A stretch of 21,664 bases of DNA. Source: JBBRZF01 sp038236965. GTDB lineage: Bacteria; Acidobacteriota; Terriglobia; Terriglobales; Acidobacteriaceae. The stretch's first letter is position 1. Each line of letters opens with the position of its first letter. Shown in pieces: positions 1 through 7,974 of the stretch. Where the stretch lies: assembly GCA_038236965.1 (NCBI GenBank), contig JBBRZF010000041.1, forward strand, positions 1-21,664. The letters run 5' to 3'. The notes below the pieces were generated by a model. That model had not been told where the DNA came from, ran no database searches, and saw only the letters and a list, made by a program, of their open reading frames with translations. The translations under genes were made by a program, and so were the position numbers.

Positions 1-633
1 CCGGGCGATGGAGAGGGCCTGCGCGATTCCAAAAACCTTAGGCACGCTCCACAGTCCCGCGCGCACATCGTGGTCGTAATCCTGGCAGCTATACAGCACA
101 TCGAAGCCGCCGCCCCAGAACATCACCGCGCCGGTCACGATCAGGATTCGCGGATCGAATGTTCCGCGCACCGCCACCCAGGCCGCTGCCGGAGCGATGC
201 CCATGGCCAGTCCCAAAAACAGATGCGCCCAGCGCGTAAATCGTTTGGTGTACGAGTAGCCGAAGACGATCACCAGTGCCGCCGGAGACAGTGCAAAGGC
301 CAGGGGATTCAATCGCCATGCGGCAAAGACCAGTATCGCGGACATTGCTACGGTGAACCACAGCACGAATTGCCGCGAGAGCAGCCCTGCGGGAAGCGCG
401 CGCGTAGCCGTACGGGGATTGACGGCGTCGATCTCGGCATCTGCCAGGCGATTGAAGGCCATCGCCCCCGAACGCGCAGCCACCAGGGCAACGCAGATCC
501 ACAACAGCAATCGCATAGGCGGAACACCTTGCGCAGCGATCACAGCGCCGGTCAGTCCGAAGGGGAGCGTCAGAAGCGAATGCTCCCACTTGATCATCTC
601 AAGCGTGATTCCAATGTTCTTAAAGAGGGGCAC
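1..633 (-). CDS. UbiA-family polyprenyltransferase, 3' end cut by window edge
   Basis: Integral membrane prenyltransferase that would attach a polyprenyl chain to an aromatic acceptor in quinone biosynthesis. The 211 visible residues carry the first Asp-rich UbiA motif (N61-R62-x2-D65-x3-D69, followed by NPRT) and the second (D185-Y-D187-H-D189), separated by hydrophobic helices. These motifs bind Mg2+ and the polyprenyl diphosphate. I chose a GTG start at 633, giving MPLFKNIGITLEMIKWEHSL; an in-frame ATG at 597 (MIKWEHSL) is the alternative, and neither has a strong Shine-Dalgarno. The C-terminus lies outside the window. It follows the RidA-like gene on the same strand after about 60 bases, so the two may be cotranscribed. 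Sequence alone cannot separate 4-hydroxybenzoate prenylation (UbiA) from the futalosine-pathway enzyme MqnP; the latter would suit a menaquinone-using acidobacterium, but that is an inference. Confidence 0.88.
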   Translation of the reverse strand, partial: MPLFKNIGITLEMIKWEHSLLTLPFGLTGAVIAAQGVPPMRLLLWICVALVAARSGAMAFNRLADAEIDAVNPRTATRALPAGLLSRQFVLWFTVAMSAILVFAAWRLNPLAFALSPAALVIVFGYSYTKRFTRWAHLFLGLAMGIAPAAAWVAVRGTFDPRILIVTGAVMFWGGGFDVLYSCQDYDHDVRAGLWSVPKVFGIAQALSIAR

Positions 634-692
634 AGATTGATTTTAATGGAAAGAAGCTGTTCACCGACAGCATTAGGCGCAAACCGCTGTGA

Positions 693-1193
693 CTAGGGCT
701 TGGAAGCCTTGGTCTGCTTCGTAGTTGAGTCTTTTGCCTGGGCCACTGCTGCGGCGGTTCTTACCGCTATGCCCTGCATCTCGAAGTGGCCGCCGAACAG
801 AAGCGTCCCGCTACCGATAAATGCTCGTGCCGGGAACTCCTTCTTGAATCGCAGCTTGTATTGCGCGTTAAAGCGGTCGTACAGCGAGACGTCAGGGCAG
901 AAGACCTGCACGGTCACCAGATCATCCATGGACATGCCGCCGACCTTCAATACCGAGGTGAAGCCGTCAAACAGGTTGTTGATCTCTTCTTCCAGGTTCG
1001 CCGGAACCTTACCGTGCTTGTCCACGCCGATGCGTCCAGCCAGGTAAAGCGTATCTCCCACCATTACGCCGTCGCTAAAAGGCGCGTTAACAGGGCGGTT
1101 CGGCTGATTGATGTGGCGGCGTTTGGGAGCGGAGTCGGCGAGCGCGGGCGCGCAGAGGGCCAAGAGGACGAGAAGGGCGAAAAGCTTTCGCAT
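693..1193 (-). CDS. RidA/YjgF/UK114-family protein with signal peptide
   Basis: RidA-family proteins are small trimeric enzymes; the founding members hydrolyse reactive enamine/imine intermediates released by PLP enzymes. The 166-residue product has a Sec signal peptide (MRKLFALLVLLALCAPALA, probable cleavage after residue 19) ahead of a complete RidA fold at about residues 27-148. The family landmarks are present: R123 in PARAFIGSG, which aligns with the substrate-binding arginine, and E138 in HFEMQGIAV, which aligns with the conserved glutamate. A Lys/Thr-rich tail follows. Export is unusual, because classical RidA works in the cytoplasm, so the mature protein probably acts in the periplasm on an unknown substrate. 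It lies upstream of the UbiA-family gene on the same strand and is divergent from the CYTH gene. The ATG start has only a distant GGAG upstream. Confidence 0.88.
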   Translation of the reverse strand: MRKLFALLVLLALCAPALADSAPKRRHINQPNRPVNAPFSDGVMVGDTLYLAGRIGVDKHGKVPANLEEEINNLFDGFTSVLKVGGMSMDDLVTVQVFCPDVSLYDRFNAQYKLRFKKEFPARAFIGSGTLLFGGHFEMQGIAVRTAAAVAQAKDSTTKQTKASKP

Positions 1194-1283
1194 GGTCGTG
1201 AGCTACTCCAGGTAGCACTTTCATAATGCAGCAACAAACGATTCGCGCGCAAGGCCAGCAGCATGCCGGAACCAACTTTTTTA

Positions 1284-1289
1284 TATACT
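1284..1289 (+). promoter_or_regulatory. candidate -10 element (TATACT) of the CYTH gene
   Basis: TATACT matches the sigma70 -10 consensus at five of six positions and ends six bases before the ATG at 1296. A start site about seven bases downstream of the -10 would fall on the ATG, giving a leaderless mRNA. No good -35 is visible 16-18 bases upstream. The same geometry occurs before the small gene at 8187. Confidence 0.4.
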
Positions 1290-1295
1290 GAACGG

Positions 1296-1874
1296 ATGAC
1301 CGCCCCCCAAGAGGTCGAAATCAAGTTTCTCGTGTCTAACGTTGCCGCCCTTGAGCAGAACCTGCGCGAGGCCGGATTCTCTCAACTCACTCCCCCAACG
1401 CACGAGATGAACACCCTCTACGACCGCAACGGAGGCGAACTTCGGCGTCGTGGCGAACTTTTGCGTCTTCGCAAATATGGCGACCATTGGAAACTCACGC
1501 ACAAGGCTAAGAGCCTGGTTGGCGGACGCCATAAATCGCGCGCCGAACAGGAAACCGCGATAGAGAACGGTGAAGCCATGCATGACATCCTGATCTCGCT
1601 GGGTCTGGAACCTCTCTTCACTTATGAGAAGTTCCGCGCCGAGTGGTCCGACGGCCACGGCGAAGTGGTTCTCGATCTCACTCCTATCGGCAACCTCGCC
1701 GAGATAGAAGGCGCCCCAGCCTGGATCGACCTGACAGCACAGAAACTAGGCGTGGTGGAACAAAAATACATCACCAAGTCCTATGCCGTTCTGTTTAACG
1801 ACTGGAAGCGCGAACACAAGCACAATGCCGAGAATATGACCTTCGCGGAGTGTGGAGTGCCCCGTCCTCTATGA
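1296..1874 (+). CDS. CYTH-domain protein (class IV adenylyl cyclase / triphosphatase superfamily)
   Basis: The 192-residue product opens with MTAPQEVEIKF, the ExExK-type signature of the CYTH superfamily, whose tunnel fold binds triphosphates with Mg2+. Further landmarks fit the fold: LRRRGELLRLRKYGDHWKLTHK, a run of basic residues on early strands; a glutamate-rich E-x-E segment (RAEQETAIE); and VVLDLTPIGNLAEIEG, with acidic metal ligands near the C-terminal half. Members include thiamine triphosphatase, inorganic triphosphatase and CyaB-type cyclase; the specific substrate cannot be read here. The start at 1296 is preferred to the in-frame ATG at 1263 because it puts the signature at the usual N-terminal position and because a -10-like element sits just upstream. 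It overlaps the following glycosyltransferase by four bases (ATGA), implying translational coupling. Confidence 0.85.
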   Translation: MTAPQEVEIKFLVSNVAALEQNLREAGFSQLTPPTHEMNTLYDRNGGELRRRGELLRLRKYGDHWKLTHKAKSLVGGRHKSRAEQETAIENGEAMHDILISLGLEPLFTYEKFRAEWSDGHGEVVLDLTPIGNLAEIEGAPAWIDLTAQKLGVVEQKYITKSYAVLFNDWKREHKHNAENMTFAECGVPRPL

Positions 1875-3430
1875 CAGCTCCCAACGTCGTCCGCGACGAA
1901 CGCCCGGCTTTCGCAACCCACGCCGTCGGCGCAATCGTCGCTATCAAATTGCTCCTCATGCTGGCGGTCGTTAACCGCTACGGATACTTTCGCGACGAAC
2001 TCTATTACCTCTCCTGCAGTGAACATCTGTCGTGGGGATACGTCGATCAGCCTCCATTGGTAGCCGCCTTGACTTGGGCAGTGCGCCATACGCTGGGTTC
2101 ATCCCTGTTCGCCTTGCGCCTGCTGCCTGCCCTCGCCGGATGCGCCAGCGTTCTTTTCGCCGCACTCATTGCTCGCGAAATGGGCGGACGCCGCATCGCA
2201 CAGGTCATCGCCGCGCTGGGCGTCTTGGCATCGATGATCTTCCTCGGACTCGACCACCTGCTCACCATGAACGCCTTCGATCCGCCGCTTTGGATGGCGT
2301 GCTCTTACATCGTGCTGCGCATACAGCGCACTGGAAATGAGCGCCTGTGGCTCGGCTTCGGCGCGGTCTCCGGACTTGCGCTGCTGAACAAATACGGGAT
2401 TGCGTTCTTTGCGGTGGGCATCGTTGCCGGACTTCTACTGACGCCCATGCGCCAGTCGCTCACTCGCCCGTGGATCTGGCTCGGAGGTGCACTCGCCGTT
2501 CTCATCGCCCTGCCCAACTTTATCTGGCAGATGCACCGCGGTTTTCCCTTCCTCGAACTCATGCACCACATACGCATGAGCGGGCGCGATGTCTCCTTCG
2601 GCCCCATCGGCTTCTTGTGGCAGCAGTTCTTCATGCTGAACCCGCTGTGCGCTCCCGCCGTCATCCTCGGCGTGGCGTGGTTCTTCACCTCGCGCGGCAA
2701 ATCTTATCGAGCGCTTGGGTGGGCCTACTTGGTCACGCTCACCATCATGATCGCGCTCAAGGGCAAGAATTATTACCTCGCGCCCATCTACCCCTTGGTC
2801 TTCGCCGCCGCAGGAATCGCGCTCGAACAGTTCGCCACTGCGCGCAGAACACGTCCCTGGCGCATGCGACTCGTCGATGTCTATGTTGGCCTCTGGATGA
2901 TTACGTCGCTGCTACTCATGCCGCTCGCGCTACCCGTGCTCTCCGTCGAACACTACATCGCCTACACGCGGACCATGCACCTGGCACCCCCGAAACTCGA
3001 ACACCAGCCCGAAGGACCGCTCCCGCAGATCTACGCAGATATGCACGGATGGCCGGAGATGGCACGCGCCGCAGCCGATTACTACCACTCACTCCCCGCC
3101 GGGGAGCGTGCGAAGACCGCTATTTTCGCTGAAAACTATGGCGACGCGGGCGCAATCGATTTCTTCGGTGCGCAATACGGCCTGCCAAAGGCCATCAGCG
3201 GACATCAGACTTTCTGGTATTGGGGACCGCGCGATTTCACCACCGAAAGCATCCTCGTCTTAGGAGACGACGATCCATCGTGGTGGCAGAAACACTGCTC
3301 GTCGCTCACCGTGGCTGCCGAATTGCATCATCCGTTGGCGCGCCCCGACGAGAATCTGCCTATCTACCATTGCCGGGGGTTAGACATGGACATGAAACAG
3401 TTCTGGCCCAAAACCAGGCACTTCTCCTGA
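1871..3430 (+). CDS. GT39/ArnT-like integral membrane glycosyltransferase
   Basis: The 519-residue polytopic protein is of the dolichyl-phosphate-mannose mannosyltransferase/ArnT type (PMT_2, GT-C fold), which moves a sugar from a polyprenyl-phosphate donor to an envelope acceptor on the outer face of the inner membrane. The first periplasmic loop carries the catalytic-type acidic motif YFRDELYYL, followed by GYVDQPPLVAAL. Many hydrophobic helices and the GKNYYLAPIYPLVFAAAG segment are typical of this bacterial subfamily. A soluble C-terminal domain of roughly 150 residues follows (EHQPEGPLPQIYADMHGWPEMA onward). The start at 1871 overlaps the CYTH stop (ATGA); an in-frame ATG at 1850 would overlap more. 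Donor and acceptor are unknown. It converges on the response regulator gene with 16 bases between the stops and no clear terminator hairpin. Confidence 0.85.
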   Translation: MTAPNVVRDERPAFATHAVGAIVAIKLLLMLAVVNRYGYFRDELYYLSCSEHLSWGYVDQPPLVAALTWAVRHTLGSSLFALRLLPALAGCASVLFAALIAREMGGRRIAQVIAALGVLASMIFLGLDHLLTMNAFDPPLWMACSYIVLRIQRTGNERLWLGFGAVSGLALLNKYGIAFFAVGIVAGLLLTPMRQSLTRPWIWLGGALAVLIALPNFIWQMHRGFPFLELMHHIRMSGRDVSFGPIGFLWQQFFMLNPLCAPAVILGVAWFFTSRGKSYRALGWAYLVTLTIMIALKGKNYYLAPIYPLVFAAAGIALEQFATARRTRPWRMRLVDVYVGLWMITSLLLMPLALPVLSVEHYIAYTRTMHLAPPKLEHQPEGPLPQIYADMHGWPEMARAAADYYHSLPAGERAKTAIFAENYGDAGAIDFFGAQYGLPKAISGHQTFWYWGPRDFTTESILVLGDDDPSWWQKHCSSLTVAAELHHPLARPDENLPIYHCRGLDMDMKQFWPKTRHFS

Positions 3431-3446
3431 TAGGACAGTCCGTACC

Positions 3447-3821
3447 TTAAGCGGAAGCCCGTTCTCGCAACATCTCGTCCACCGCGGAGCGCAACTCCTC
3501 AGGCGGAATGGGCTTCGACAGTACGCGATCGATGCCTGCGTCTTCGGGCAGGTCTACCAGTTCGCCCGAGCCGGTCAACACTGCAAGCGGCACGACAGGG
3601 TTCGCGTCGCGAATTCTCTTGATCAGTTCCACACCATCCATGTCCGGCAGCCAGTAGTCCATGATGACGAGATCGACTTCGTGGGAGTCCAGCAACCTGA
3701 GACCCTCTTCGCCGTTGCACGCGCGCAGCACTCGATATCCGGCGTACTCCAGCATCAGGGCGCGCACGCGCAAGCCAGTCTTTTCATCGTCAATACAAAG
3801 AATGGTCGGAGCTGAGATCAA
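3447..3821 (-). CDS. single-domain CheY-like response regulator
   Basis: The 124-residue product is a lone receiver domain with no output domain. The full phosphorylation apparatus is present: acidic pocket D11/D12 (CIDDE), phosphoacceptor D55 (IMDYWLPDMDG), switch threonine T83 (VLTGSG) and K103 (LSKPIPP). It should accept phosphate from a histidine kinase, but no kinase gene is present in the window, so it is an orphan here. The start is a TTG at 3821, supported by AAGGAG eight bases upstream; no ATG or GTG fits as well. The nearest same-strand gene is the RsbRD-N-like gene upstream, separated by 126 bases containing an 18-base palindrome. Function beyond phosphotransfer or protein-protein signalling cannot be read. 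Confidence 0.92.
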   Translation of the reverse strand: MISAPTILCIDDEKTGLRVRALMLEYAGYRVLRACNGEEGLRLLDSHEVDLVIMDYWLPDMDGVELIKRIRDANPVVPLAVLTGSGELVDLPEDAGIDRVLSKPIPPEELRSAVDEMLRERASA

Positions 3822-3923
3822 AACGAATACTCCTTGCTGCGTATGAATGCACTACAGCCCTTTGTATCGCTCCACGATACATCGGTCAATGCATTTCGTG
3901 AGTTGAAGGTACCTCGCGCTAAG

Positions 3924-3941
3924 GCCTGCAAATTTGCAGGC
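3924..3941. repeat. perfect 18-base palindrome in a signalling-gene gap
   Basis: GCCTGCAAATTTGCAGGC is a perfect dyad six bases beyond the stop codon of the gene ending at 3948 and about 100 bases before the TTG start of the response regulator. There is no T-tract on either side, so a factor-independent terminator is doubtful. An operator for the response regulator, or an mRNA 3'-end stabiliser, fits as well. Confidence 0.6.
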
Positions 3942-3947
3942 ACCACG

Positions 3948-4391
3948 TTACGCAGCGTACTCACGTGCTGCCACCCGGTATGCAAGGCAGGCGTAGTAGA
4001 GCGCACGATCGAAGAACTGCTCCAGCGAGAATATGAATTCAAGTTCGTTCAACAATTGCAGCGCGCTGTCGTTCACGGCCTCGCGTTGCAGGAAATACCA
4101 GACATGTTCCTTGGCCAAAATCAGCGCCCATACGAACTGCTCCAACGGCACGTGCTGCAGCGAACGCCTGGAACCCAGATGAGTGAAGCGTTTCTGAATC
4201 TCTGCTTCCGTTCTGGAACCGAGCCACTCGTCCAGATGCTGATAGAGCTCGCGCAGATCATGTTCCAGTTCCGCAGCAGGAATTGCCCGGTAGGCGTCCG
4301 TCCTCTCAGACGCTTGCAGCACCTGCACCAATCCTCTGGCCAACGTCTCGGAGTATTTTTGTATAAGTCTTGTATAACGGTCGCTTGCCAT
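3948..4391 (-). CDS. probable RsbRD N-terminal-domain-like helical protein
   Basis: The 147-residue all-helical protein has no signal peptide or membrane segment. The pattern of N-terminal YTRLIQKYSETLARGLVQVLQ, a middle DLRELYQHLDEWLGSRTEAEIQKRF and a C-terminal LEQFVWALILAKEHVWYFLQREA resembles the RsbRD N-terminal sensory domain (RsbT co-antagonist type), which elsewhere is fused to STAS or histidine kinase modules. Here it stands alone. I recognise the resemblance from sequence style only; no catalytic residue confirms it. It could be a free-standing sensor working with the downstream single-domain response regulator, which lies on the same strand. The ATG at 4391 follows GGAGG, but that Shine-Dalgarno can pair with CCTCC immediately before the start. 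Confidence 0.6.
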   Translation of the reverse strand: MASDRYTRLIQKYSETLARGLVQVLQASERTDAYRAIPAAELEHDLRELYQHLDEWLGSRTEAEIQKRFTHLGSRRSLQHVPLEQFVWALILAKEHVWYFLQREAVNDSALQLLNELEFIFSLEQFFDRALYYACLAYRVAAREYAA

Positions 4392-4405
4392 GGAGGGTTG
4401 CCTCC
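4392..4405 (-). promoter_or_regulatory. hairpin that would cover the ribosome binding site
   Basis: On the minus strand GGAGG-CAAC-CCTCC directly precedes the ATG at 4391. The five-base stem would pair the whole Shine-Dalgarno with the bases touching the start codon. It could throttle translation of the RsbRD-N-like gene, but such a short motif can also arise by chance. Confidence 0.35.
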
Positions 4406-4604
4406 CTTCTTAATGGATGCGAGTTCCATGTCACTCGCCGCCGGAAATTCGGCGAAGGTCCAACTTCCTTGCTGGAAAATGACATTTTCACACAAAAACT
4501 CACGCTTCTCGACACCAACACTTGGACGCAAATACTCATCTGAATAGCTGCACAGAACTATCTGCTGACGCACAGACCTCTAGCACGCCGGAGTTAGTAC
4601 CAGC

Positions 4605-6260
4605 ATGGCCGAAGTCGAAACCTTGGATCAACCGCGCCTCGCACACGAGCGCATTCATTCCATTTGTTCCCGCGCGGTCGATGCTGTCGATCGCAATCCT
4701 TGGGCAGTCTTGCTCTTTATTGCCGTCATCTACTTCGGAATCACGCTCTCTGTGTCTGCCTTCCGCGTCCTCTGGTTCGACGAACTGATCACCTTCTACA
4801 TCGCGCGATTGAACAGTGTCCATGCTATCTGGAACGCGCTCTACAAAGGCGCCGACCCCAATCCGGCGCTCATGCACCTGCTGGTGATGTGGTCGATGCG
4901 GATGTTCGGCAGCGGCCAGATCGCCCTACGTTTACCTGCCATACTCATCGAAGGCGTCGGGATCTTCTGCCTCTTCGAATTCCTGCGCAAGCGCGTTCCC
5001 GTAACCTACGCAGCCTCAGCCGTGTTCTTTTTCATCGCGAGCCGCGCATTCGATTACTCCTATGAAAGTCGCTCCTACGCGCTCACTGTCGGCTTCGCCA
5101 TGCTCGCCGTCTTGCTCTGGAGATACGCCGTCGAGAGTCCGCATCGGATGGCGGCAACCGTCGGTCTCGGGCTCACATTGGCTGCAGGCATTTCTTCCAA
5201 CTACTTTGCGGTGCTCGCCTTCTTCCCTATCGCATTCGGGGAACTTGTTCGCAACTACGAGAACCGCCGCATCGATCTCCGCGTCTGGATCGCGCTATTT
5301 CTTGGCGGCCTGCCCATCTTTGCTTACATGCCGCTCATCAATCACGCCATTGCATCCTTCGCGCCGCACGCGTGGAACAAGCCTGATCCCGCATTCCTCA
5401 TCGACGCATACGTTTCCATGATCGACGTCATCCTCTATCCGGCGCTCGCTTTGCTCTGGGCCGGGGTTGTTATCCACATCTACCAGCGCGTGAAGGAGCT
5501 TCGCATCGCGCCCGCCGTCCTGCCGCCCCACGAACTCGCCGCCACCATCGGGCTCATGGCCTATCCCTTGATCGGATATGTCATCGCCGTTGCCCGCGCA
5601 GGAATGATCAGCCCACGCTTCATTCTGCCCATGTGCTTCGGGTTCGCCATCGCCGTCGCCGTTACGGCATTCCGGATTTTTGGACGAAACCCGGTTGCGG
5701 CGCTGCTGATGCTGGCAATCTGTTTTGTCTGGGGGCTGACTAGAAACGGGGAGAGCATCTCCGAACTGGTGGAGCAGAAGGAGTCGTTCAACAACATCCT
5801 CAACCACGCGCCTAAGTCCGGAACTATCGTGGTCTCTGACTCCCTGCTCGCACTACCAATGGTGCACTACGCTCCGCCCGACGTGGCGCGAAGAATCGTT
5901 ATGCCTCTCGATTTCGCATTCGTCCAGAAGTACAAGCACGAAGACTCGCCGGAACAGAACCTGAAGAATGGTGAGCAGATTTTCCCCTTGCGACTGGTCT
6001 CGCTCGCCGAGTTGGAGAGCGAGAACAAGAGCTACTCCATTGTGACCACTCCCGATAATTGGCTACTGCAATATTTCTTCTGGGAGACCGGCACCCCTGC
6101 CACGCGCGTGATCGGCGACATCGGCGGACGGCATATCGGCGGGTTCACGCCACTCTGCCACGGCGAACCATTTCTCTTTCAGAGGCGTAGCCAATACGCG
6201 CTCACCAACGATCCCGCGCTGCAGCACCAGCCTAGGGGAAGCCAGCACACGACCGATTGA
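4605..6260 (+). CDS. second GT39-like integral membrane glycosyltransferase
   Basis: The 551-residue polytopic protein has a cytoplasmic N-terminus of about 30 residues followed by a helix (PWAVLLFIAVIYFGITLSV). The first loop has the acidic catalytic-type motif WFDELITFYIA, corresponding to the Asp-Glu of GT39/PMT_2 enzymes, then GADPNPALMHLL. About ten more hydrophobic segments and a roughly 130-residue soluble C-terminal domain follow. It should use a polyprenyl-phosphate sugar at the periplasmic face; donor and acceptor are unknown. It is only distantly similar to the GT39 protein at 1871. GGAG lies 11 bases before the ATG. The FAD oxidoreductase starts 24 bases after its stop, so the two are probably one operon. 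Confidence 0.83.
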   Translation: MAEVETLDQPRLAHERIHSICSRAVDAVDRNPWAVLLFIAVIYFGITLSVSAFRVLWFDELITFYIARLNSVHAIWNALYKGADPNPALMHLLVMWSMRMFGSGQIALRLPAILIEGVGIFCLFEFLRKRVPVTYAASAVFFFIASRAFDYSYESRSYALTVGFAMLAVLLWRYAVESPHRMAATVGLGLTLAAGISSNYFAVLAFFPIAFGELVRNYENRRIDLRVWIALFLGGLPIFAYMPLINHAIASFAPHAWNKPDPAFLIDAYVSMIDVILYPALALLWAGVVIHIYQRVKELRIAPAVLPPHELAATIGLMAYPLIGYVIAVARAGMISPRFILPMCFGFAIAVAVTAFRIFGRNPVAALLMLAICFVWGLTRNGESISELVEQKESFNNILNHAPKSGTIVVSDSLLALPMVHYAPPDVARRIVMPLDFAFVQKYKHEDSPEQNLKNGEQIFPLRLVSLAELESENKSYSIVTTPDNWLLQYFFWETGTPATRVIGDIGGRHIGGFTPLCHGEPFLFQRRSQYALTNDPALQHQPRGSQHTTD

Positions 6261-6284
6261 ATCAAATTTGTTAAAGGATATTTC

Positions 6285-7955
6285 GTGACCGCTAAAACGC
6301 GTAAGACCGCACTGATTATCGGCGCCGGCCCAGCCGGGCTAACTGCCGCATACGAACTTCTCCTTCGATCGGATGTGAAGCCTATCGTCCTGGAGAAAAG
6401 CACCTACATGGGCGGCATCTCCCGTACCGTGGAGTACAAGGGCAATCGCATCGATATCGGCGGCCACCGCTTTTTCTCCAAATCCGATCGCGTGATGAAC
6501 TGGTGGCTTGAGCACATGCCGCTGGCAGATTCCAATCATGCGGGCGCGGAAATCACCTACCAGAACCAGCGCCGCCCGTTACCCATTGATGCGCCTGCCG
6601 ACCCGCCACGCAAGAACGCTGCCCACCCGCGCGGCAGCGAAGACCGCGTCATGCTGCTGCGCGAACGAAAATCGCGAATTTATTTTCTGCGAAGATTCTT
6701 TGACTATCCCATTCAGCTCAGCGCGTCGCTGCTGCGCAATCTCGGAATCGTACGTGTCGTCCGCATCGGCACCAGCTATGTTTGGAACGCGATGTTCCCG
6801 CCAAAGCGTATCGACAACCTCGAGCAGTTCTACATCTCGCGCTTTGGACGCGAACTCTATCGCACTTTCTTCCAGTCTTACACCGAGAAGGTCTGGGGCG
6901 TCCCTTGCGACAGGATCAGTGCCGAATGGGGGGCGCAGCGCGTGAAGGGACTCAGCGTCTCCGCGACGCTGATGCACATGGTGAAGAAGCTGTTCACCTC
7001 AAAGAAGGACATTCGCCAGAAGGATACCGAAACCTCGCTCATCGAGCAGTTCATGTACCCCAAACTTGGCCCCGGACAGATGTGGGAACTCGTCGCCGAA
7101 AAAGTGAAAGCCATGGGCGGAGAGATACTCACCGAGCACCAGGTCCAGTCTCTCGAGACGGACGGCAACCGCGTCCTCTCGGTCGTCTCGCGCGACGCGC
7201 TTGGCGACCGCCACGTCTTCGCTGCCGATTACTTTTTCTCCACCATGCCGGTCAAGGAACTCACCCGAGCGCTGCAGGCCGAGGTGCCGGAGAATGTGCT
7301 AGAGGTCAGCGACGGACTTCAGTATCGTGATTTCGTTACGGTTGGTCTGCTGGTCAACAAACTTGCCGTGCGCGACACGCCCAAGAATGCCAGCGACGCT
7401 ACGGACTCTGGCAAACCCGCGCCGCTCATCAAGGACAACTGGATCTACATACAAGAACCGGAGGTCACTGCCGGACGTTTGCAGATCTTCAACAACTGGT
7501 CGCCCTACATGGTTCGCGACCCCAACACGGTCTGGATCGGTGTGGAGTATTTCTGCTACGACACCGACCCGTTCTGGAAGATGAGCGACGAAGACACCAT
7601 CGCTTTGGCCAAGCGCGAACTCGATCACATCGGAATTCTCGAACAGGCCGACGTGCTCGACGGAACCGTGCTGCGCATGCCGAAGACCTATCCCGCATAC
7701 TTCGGGGCCTATGAACGCTTCGAAGAGGTACGCGAGTATCTCGACGCCTTCGACAATCTTTTCCTCGTCGGACGCAACGGCATGCACAAGTACAACAACC
7801 AGGACCACTCGATGCTCACAGCTATGACCGCCGTGGATAACATCATCGAAGGCCGTCTGGACAAATCCAACATCTGGGCCGTCAACACCGAGATGGAGTA
7901 CCACGAAGAGAAGGCGCCGATCCAGGAACCAGAACAAGAAGAACGGGCAGCATAA
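6285..7955 (+). CDS. FAD-dependent amine-oxidase-fold oxidoreductase
   Basis: The 556-residue flavoprotein has an N-terminal Rossmann nucleotide-binding motif (ALIIGAGPAGLTAAYEL, GAGPAG at residues 13-18) and then EKSTYMGGISRTVEYKGNRIDIGGHRF, the FAD-binding extension of the protoporphyrinogen oxidase/UDP-galactopyranose mutase-like superfamily. Conserved family blocks follow (RRFFDYPIQL, TEKVWGVPCDRISAEWGAQR, ETSLIEQFMYPKLGPGQMW), ending with a C-terminal FAD segment (NLFLVGRNGMHKYNNQDHSM). A Pro/Arg-rich stretch near residues 97-118, before EDRVMLLRERKSRIYFLRRFFDY, looks like a lineage-specific insertion. The start is GTG, with AAAGGA seven bases upstream. The position behind a GT39 gene suggests a role in envelope glycan or polyprenyl-linked sugar metabolism, which is an inference; the substrate is unknown and a haem role is unlikely in this setting. 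Confidence 0.8.
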   Translation: MTAKTRKTALIIGAGPAGLTAAYELLLRSDVKPIVLEKSTYMGGISRTVEYKGNRIDIGGHRFFSKSDRVMNWWLEHMPLADSNHAGAEITYQNQRRPLPIDAPADPPRKNAAHPRGSEDRVMLLRERKSRIYFLRRFFDYPIQLSASLLRNLGIVRVVRIGTSYVWNAMFPPKRIDNLEQFYISRFGRELYRTFFQSYTEKVWGVPCDRISAEWGAQRVKGLSVSATLMHMVKKLFTSKKDIRQKDTETSLIEQFMYPKLGPGQMWELVAEKVKAMGGEILTEHQVQSLETDGNRVLSVVSRDALGDRHVFAADYFFSTMPVKELTRALQAEVPENVLEVSDGLQYRDFVTVGLLVNKLAVRDTPKNASDATDSGKPAPLIKDNWIYIQEPEVTAGRLQIFNNWSPYMVRDPNTVWIGVEYFCYDTDPFWKMSDEDTIALAKRELDHIGILEQADVLDGTVLRMPKTYPAYFGAYERFEEVREYLDAFDNLFLVGRNGMHKYNNQDHSMLTAMTAVDNIIEGRLDKSNIWAVNTEMEYHEEKAPIQEPEQEERAA

Positions 7956-7974
7956 AGCGTGGTGGGTCTTGATT

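Noticed and set aside
1263..1295. Upstream in-frame ATG for the CYTH gene
   Set aside because: It would place 11 residues before the usual N-terminus and lies upstream of the -10-like element; kept only as an alternative.
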